From positions 84,229-122,504 of the forward strand of contig BJOX01000259.1 of assembly GCA_009731375.1 (NCBI GenBank): a DNA stretch of 38,276 nucleotides, in the 5' to 3' direction. This DNA comes from Paulinella micropora. Its lineage: Eukaryota > Cercozoa > Imbricatea > Euglyphida. The notes under the pieces were generated by a model that saw nothing but the letters and a program-made list of their open reading frames with translations, had not been told where the DNA came from and did not search any database. Positions 33,476 to 38,276 of this stretch are shown here, in pieces (positions within the stretch are counted from its first letter, which is position 1; every line of letters begins with the position of its first letter). A program made the translations under genes and the position numbers.

Positions 33476-33504
33476 TTCTCTCTCTCTCTCTCTCGCTCTA
33501 TCTC

Positions 33505-33539
<35 letters not shown>

Positions 33540-34240
33540 CTCTCTCCCTCTCTCTCTCACACACACACACACTCCACTTTCCNNNNNNNNNNNNNNNNNN
33601 NNNNNNNNNNNNNNNNNNNNNNNNNNNNNNNNNNNNNNNNNNNNNNNNNNNNNNNNNNNNNNNNNNNNNNNNNNNNNNNNNNNNNNNNNNNNNNNNNNNN
33701 NNNNNNNNNNNNNNNNNNNNNNNNNNNNNNNNNNNNNNNNNNNNNNNNNNNNNNNNNNNNNNNNNNNNNNNNNNNNNNNNNNNNNNNNNNNNNNNNNNNN
33801 NNNNNNNNNNNNNNNNNNNNNNNNNNNNNNNNNNNNNNNNNNNNNNNNNNNNNNNNNNNNNNNNNNNNNNNNNNNNNNNNNNNNNNNNNNNNNNNNNNNN
33901 NNNNNNNNNNNNNNNNNNNNNNNNNNNNNNNNNNNNNNNNNNNNNNNNNNNNNNNNNNNNNNNNNNNNNNNNNNNNNNNNNNNNNNNNNNNNNNNNNNNN
34001 NNNNNNNNNNNNNNNNNNNNNNNNNNNNNNNNNNNNNNNNNNNNNNNNNNNNNNNNNNNNNNNNNNNNNNNNNNNNNNNNNNNNNNNNNNNNNNNNNNNN
34101 NNNNNNNNNNNNNNNNNNNNNNNNNNNNNNNNNNNNNNNNNNNNNNNNNNNNNNNNNNNNNNNNNNNNNNNNNNNNNNNNNNNNNNNNNNNNNNNNNNNN
34201 NNNNNNNNNNNNNNNNNNNNNNNNNNNNNNNNNNNNNNNN

Positions 34241-34277
<37 letters not shown>

Positions 34278-34359
34278 CTCCCCCCCCCTCCCCCCCCCCC
34301 CCCCCTCTCTCTCTCAACTTATACATACCCATTTTATATACATAATTTATCACTTCATT

Positions 34360-34390
<31 letters not shown>

Positions 34391-34681
34391 CCATGATCAT
34401 CATCATCATCACCATCGCCACCACCACCGCCCATCATGGCCATGGTTTGTTTGGTCAGGTCTGCAGCAGAACCCGTCTTCGCGGTTGGTGCTGCGGGAGC
34501 AGGTGGCGGCCATCCAGGCGCGCTTCAGCTGCCTGCACAGCCACTGGTGAGAGATACGCGAGGCAAGGCAAGGCAGGCAGGCAAGTGCTTAAGATGAATG
34601 CACAGCCACCAGTGAGAGACACGCGAGGCTAGGCGAAGGCAGGTGTCTATGTGCACACGGGTTTGTGTGCATGTGCGTGTT

Positions 34682-34714
<33 letters not shown>

Positions 34715-34930
34715 TCATGTGGTGTGCCTGTCGTGTGTGCATTGTATGTGTGTGTGTGTGTGTGTGCGTGTGTGTATGTGTGCATGTGTGTGTTTGTTTG
34801 ATGTGTGTTGTGTTGCAGGCTAGCGCTACGGGAGGCGATAGGACCCGACGAGAGCCCTGCCAAGTATTGCATGCCAACAGAAAGGAGAGAGAGAGAGAAA
34901 GAGAAAAAAAAAAAAAAAGAGAGAGAGAGT

Positions 34931-34962
<32 letters not shown>

Positions 34963-34967
34963 GAGTG

Positions 34968-35002
<35 letters not shown>

Positions 35003-36042
35003 GAGAGAGATAGAGAAAGAGAGAGAGAGAGATAGATAGATAGAGACAGAGAGAGAGAGAGTATGTATGTATGTATGTATGTATGTATGTATGTGTGTAT
35101 ACATTTGTGTATCTATTTATCAATGTATGTATGTATGTATGCATGTGTGTCTTCGCTGGCCAGGTGGCGCTTTCTGTGGCAATCCCAGGTTGCATACATA
35201 CATGCATACATGCATGCATATATACATACATACATACATACATACATACAAGGTGCGTTCGCTGCTGTTTCTGGCCTGTTACCTGCACTTCCTCCGCTCT
35301 TTATCATCATCGTCATCATTATCTTCTTCTTCTTCTTCTTCTTCTTCTTCTTCTTCTTCTTTTTCTTCTTCTTCTTCTTCTTCTTCTTCTTCTTTTTCTT
35401 CTTCTTCTTTTTCTTTTTCTTCTTCTTCTTCTTCTTCTTCTTCTTCTTCTTCTTCTTCTTCTTCTTCTTCTTCTTCTTCTTCTTCTTCTTCTGCTTCTTC
35501 TTCTTCTTCTTCTTCTTCTTCTTCTTCTTCTTGCCACGCCGCCCTGCTGGACCCCCAATCGGTATGTATGTACGAATGTATGTACGTACGTACGTATGTA
35601 TGTATGTATGTATGTATGTGTGTGTGTATCTATGTATGCATGCATGAATGCATGTATGTATGTATGCATATATGTATGCATGTATGGTCCCTGCCTCCCT
35701 TGCCGTCTATGTGTGTGTGTGTGTGTTTGCATGTGTTTATATGTGTGTATATGTGTTTGCGCCCTGCTATGTGTGCAGGCTGCTCAAGCTATTGGGCTGC
35801 TTGTCGAGGTCGACTCGCAGGAAAAAGTGGCAAAGGCCGCCGTCCGCCAGCACGAAAAGGCGACGGTGGAAAAAGAGGCAAAGCCCGCCGTCCACAATGA
35901 AGAAAAGGCAACAGAGGGCGCTGCAGCGCTATCGGAAATTCCGCGCGTCGAATTGGAGGACTACCTGCACGGTGTAGCGGGTAAGTACAGATATTCTGTA
36001 TGTATGTGTGTATGTTTGTATGTATGTATGTATGTATGTATG

Positions 36043-36073
<31 letters not shown>

Positions 36074-36448
36074 TGTATGCATGCATCCATGCATGTATGT
36101 ATGTATGTATGTATGTATGCATGTATGTATGTATGTATGTATGTATGTATGTGTACAGATATACACATCCATGCCCGGATGTTCCGGTCATAATTTACCA
36201 TATTATTCAGTGTACCACACCGCAAAATCGTAGTAAAATCGCCAGTCGCAAAAATATCCGCTGTTTTGCTGGTGTTGCGGCGGGAAGCCGACCAAAATTT
36301 GTGGGCACATATACACACATCAAGGTGATCCAAAGCCTATCTATCCATCAATCTAACTGGCGGTGTGTATTTGCGTGTGTGGCAGGCATTCCGAAGGAGC
36401 TGTCGCGGCTGGCCATCAACTCTGTACGAACAGGTAAGACAGACAGAC

Positions 36449-36523
<75 letters not shown>

Positions 36524-36738
36524 CAGTTTTGCATATGTCTGTTATTTATCAACTCTGTACGTGTGTGTTGAAAAACGACTACTGTCAGGTAACTATGACA
36601 TGCTGCTGGACTTTCAGCAGTTCGTGCACGCCCTGCACACCGGCTTTAGGTCTGTGTGTGTGTGCGAGTGCATGTGTGTATGTGCCTGTGTTTCGTGTGT
36701 TTGTGTGTGCCTGTGTGTGTGCATGCACACGTGCGCGG

Positions 36739-36778
<40 letters not shown>

Positions 36779-37858
36779 GTGTGTGCGTGTAGCTGTGTCT
36801 GTATTTACTTACTTACTCATTCATTTATCTTTTTAATTTCCTAATTTCTTGTTGTTGCAAACTAAATCTCTCTCAGTTTCACTTGCTAACTTTTTGTTAT
36901 CAGCAGTTTCACTTCCTTACTTGTCGTGGTAGCAAGCTAAACCTGAGCAAGCTCAACCTGCGCAACTTTCCGTTGCGTCGCCGCGATCAGTTTCACTTAC
37001 TTACTTTTCCGTCGTCGCTATGAGTTTCACTGACTTACTTCCTTGTTGTTGTAGCAAGCTGAACCTGCGCAACGAGCCGCTACGGCGCCGCTTCGACGGT
37101 ATCAAGTACGACCTGCTCAAGCTGGAAGAGATCGTCTACGACGTCACCGTGCGCGGCCTTCTCCAGCCTCCTCCTGCTGCTGCTGCTTCTTCTTCTTCTT
37201 CTTCTTCTTCTTCTTCTTCTTCTTCTTCTTCTTCTTCTTCTTCTTCTCCTGCTTCTTCTTCTTCGTCTTCGTCTTCGTCTTCTTCTTCTTCTTCTTCTTC
37301 TTCTTCTTCTTCTTCTTCTTCTTCTTCTTCTTCTTCCTCTCCTCCTCCTCCTCCTCCTCCTCCTCCTCCTCCTCCTCCTTCTTCTTCTTCTTCTTCTTCT
37401 TCTTCTTCTTCTTCCTCCTCCTCTCCTCCTCCTCCTCCTCCTCCTCCTCCTCCTCCTCCTCCTCCTCCTCCTCCTCCTCCTCCTCCTCCTCCTCCTCCTC
37501 CTCCTCCTCCTCCTCCTCCTCCTCCTCCTCCTCCTCCTCCTCCTCCTCCTCCTCCTCCTCCTCCTCCTCCTCCTCCTCCTCCTCCTCCTCCTCCTCCTCC
37601 TCCTCCTCCACTTCCTCTTCTCATCCTTGCTCATCTCCCTCTCCCTCTTCCTCTGCTTCAACGGGGCTCGAGGCTGCCCCCTCTCCCTCTCCTTCCTCCT
37701 CTTTCCCCCCCTCTTTCGCGCTGCCTGTGGCCTTGGCTGACAAGCAGCCAGGCTCGTCCTTGCAGTTTCCCGCGCGCAGCAGCAAGCGCAAGGCGCCCTC
37801 GCCCTCCGCCGCCCCTGCCGGCCCGGCGCACGGCGGCAAGCGCACTCGAGCACAGTGA
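32853..37858 (+). CDS. TSN: Translin, ten exons, with extra Ser/Pro-rich segments
   Basis: Exons: 32853-32932, 33385-33428, 34459-34546, 34819-34863, 35164-35188, 35253-35561, 35779-35980, 36386-36433, 36589-36649 and 37055-37858. Phases agree at every junction. Matches to translin: [41 protein letters not shown] with [50 protein letters not shown] and [20 protein letters not shown] with [20 protein letters not shown]. Translin binds single-stranded RNA and DNA and, with TRAX, forms C3PO, a ring-shaped RNA-processing complex. Unusual: a Ser run of about 70 residues in exon 6 and a long Ser/Pro tail after the last conserved helix. The stop depends on the frame kept through the TCC repeat: TGA 37856-37858 or TAA 37881-37883. 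The exon 4 donor (AA|GTATTG) removes about eight residues usual in the family and is the least certain junction. The gap 33583-34240 lies in intron 2. Confidence 0.88.
33060..33384 (+). repeat. Translin intron 1: GTAT and ATCT microsatellites
   Basis: (GTAT)n about 33090-33165, (ATCT)n about 33208-33330 and (GTAT)n 33344-33368, then the acceptor CCACACAG. No other feature. Confidence 0.9.
33429..34458 (+). repeat. Translin intron 2: TC repeat, 658-N gap, poly-C, ATC repeat
   Basis: (TC)n 33436-33555, (CA)n, N at 33583-34240, poly-C 34242-34304 with T interruptions, and (ATC)n/(CAC)n about 34353-34434. Missing sequence could hold an additional short exon, though exons 2 and 3 already join in phase. 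Confidence 0.85.
34547..35252 (+). repeat. Translin introns 3-5: direct repeat, TG, GA, GATA, GTAT repeats
   Basis: The sequence around the exon 3 end (CACAGCCAC(T/C)(G/A)GTGAGAGA) is repeated about 65 bp later at 34600-34622, with the CACGCGAGGC motif. (TG)n 34683-34800, (GA)n and (GATA)n 34884-35060, (GTAT)n 35062-35095 and (CATA)n 35196-35250 follow, around the 25-nt exon 5. Confidence 0.85.
35253..35561 (+). CDS. TSN: Translin exon 6 with polyserine tract
   Basis: The exon reads [17 protein letters not shown], then about 70 mostly Ser codons from a (TTC)n repeat read as TCT, then [10 protein letters not shown] before the donor GTATGT. The end aligns in position with the conserved segment preceding the AAQAIGLL helix, and the repeat contains no AG. 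The tract is therefore more likely translated than spliced. An intron from the GTCATC at about 35311 to 35778 is the alternative. Confidence 0.65.
35562..37054 (+). repeat. Translin introns 6-9: GTAT, TG, ATAG repeats
   Basis: (GTAT)n 35562-35690 and 35998-36152, (ATAG)n 36436-36522 and (TG)n 36651-36792 alternate with the exons. A unique stretch at 36153-36385 shows no gene. Confidence 0.85.
36903..37021 (+). pseudogene. Decayed partial duplicate of translin exon 10
   Basis: After a GTGGTAG acceptor-like end, CAAGCTAAACCTGAGCAAGC and CTCAACCTGCGCAACTTTCC resemble the start of exon 10 (CAAGCTGAACCTGCGCAACG). Each copy is preceded by CAGTTTCACT...CTTACTT. Three such leader units (36878, 36903, 37022) show tandem duplication. 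The copy lacks the conserved coding that follows. Confidence 0.7.
37184..37858 (+). CDS. TSN: Low-complexity C-terminal extension of translin
   Basis: (TTC)n about 37190-37335, (TCC)n 37336-37375, (TTC)n 37379-37411 and (TCC)n 37412-37608 give Ser then Pro runs in the conserved frame. Past the repeat another frame reads [17 protein letters not shown] and [12 protein letters not shown] then TGA. This is a plausible nuclear-localisation-type tail, while the conserved frame gives Leu/Pro-rich sequence to TAA 37881. A repeat-length error of one base would switch between them. Family members normally end soon after the VRG motif. Confidence 0.5.
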   Translation, partial: CFFFFFFFFFFFFFFFFFFFFSCFFFFVFVFVFFFFFFFFFFFFFFFFFFFLSSSSSSSSSSSSSFFFFFFFFFFFFLLLSSSSSSSSSSSSSSSSSSSSSSSSSSSSSSSSSSSSSSSSSSSSSSSSSSSSSSSSSSSSSSTSSSHPCSSPSPSSSASTGLEAAPSPSPSSSFPPSFALPVALADKQPGSSLQFPARSSKRKAPSPSAAPAGPAHGGKRTRAQ

Positions 37859-37883
37859 AGTTGCTCAGCTGGTGGAGCAATAA

Positions 37884-38276
37884 TGGTCTTCTTGTAAGTT
37901 TACAGTAGCGGGGCTCGGAGTTCAGTCGTCTTTTCGAGCCAGCGCCTTCTCTCTTCGGAACGGTCTCTGATGACGTTCAAGTCCTACTCCACGTTTTGTT
38001 AATCAATCAGATGCAATATTAATACATCATGATTATTAATAATATTGTAATGCCCCCAACGATAGCTCGAAAAAAAGTCGGTAATACAACCAAACACAGT
38101 CCTCAAGAATGAGAATGATGTCTCGTTATATTAGCTCAGTGAAGCCAAAAAGGAAAACGGCAACAGACCAGGAATAAAATGGCATCAGGTCCAATCCGGA
38201 CAAATAATACTGAAAAACAAGCTGGTGCACCTGTCACCAGGAAAAGGTACTTTTTACCGGCTATCCGGGGGGTGAT
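37884..38276. other. Downstream flank of translin
   Basis: Unique, AT-rich sequence after the last exon. It contains several AATAAA-like and ATTAAT-rich segments (for example GGAATAAAATGG at about 38171), which could serve in 3' processing. No ORF or repeat recognised. Confidence 0.4.

Noticed and set aside
37080-37880. Minus-strand polyarginine, polyglycine and polyglutamate ORFs
   Set aside because: They are antisense readings of the (TCC)/(TTC) tract in translin exon 10.

Overview
The window is eukaryotic nuclear DNA. Genes are split by GT-AG introns, many exons are only 25-110 bp, and there are no operons. Introns and spacers are filled with microsatellites, and assembly gaps tend to sit beside G/C homopolymers. 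The style suggests a repeat-rich protist or alga. The species cannot be named from the sequence.

Layout. (1) 1-145: tRNA-like SINE-type head followed by a 35-bp tandem duplication. (2) 425-2932: small multi-exon host gene, plus strand, unrecognised helical protein, introns made of microsatellites. (3) 3879-28053: nested mobile-element block. A Ty3/gypsy-type LTR retrotransposon on the minus strand (5' LTR on the right, 3' LTR on the left) carries gag-like ORFs, RT, RNase H, a possible inert methyltransferase-like segment and a D,D(35)E integrase. It has at least three frameshifts in pol and two in-frame TAG stops. Its left LTR is split by a 12,042-bp DNA transposon (4395-16436) with ~380-bp terminal inverted repeats and a TTAT target duplication. 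Its right LTR is split by a 1,630-bp element with short inverted ends (26226-27855). Each LTR shows the empty site of the other insertion. (4) 28054-32700: hairpin element, AAAT, CA/TG and AAC/TTG repeats, and a 1.1-kb pentanucleotide array. (5) 32853-37858: ten-exon translin gene, plus strand, with a polyserine insert and an unusual Ser/Pro-rich C-terminal extension. (6) 37884-38276: nothing recognised.

The most interesting system is the 12-kb transposon. It carries two divergent gene units. On the plus strand is a multi-exon gene combining a SET-like domain, a duplicated exon, a DUF7869-like (transposase-like) core with a GHxHxxxD-type motif, a SAP-like helix pair and a RanBP2-type zinc finger. 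On the minus strand is a highly charged, Asn-rich protein gene. Frameshifts show that this copy is decayed, or that the assembly is error-prone. One 10-N gap is flanked by a 75-80 bp false duplication.

A side theme is local exon duplication. Partial or whole exon copies lie beside the host gene (about 815 versus 1321), in the transposon gene (11893 versus 12152) and in translin (36932 versus 37055).
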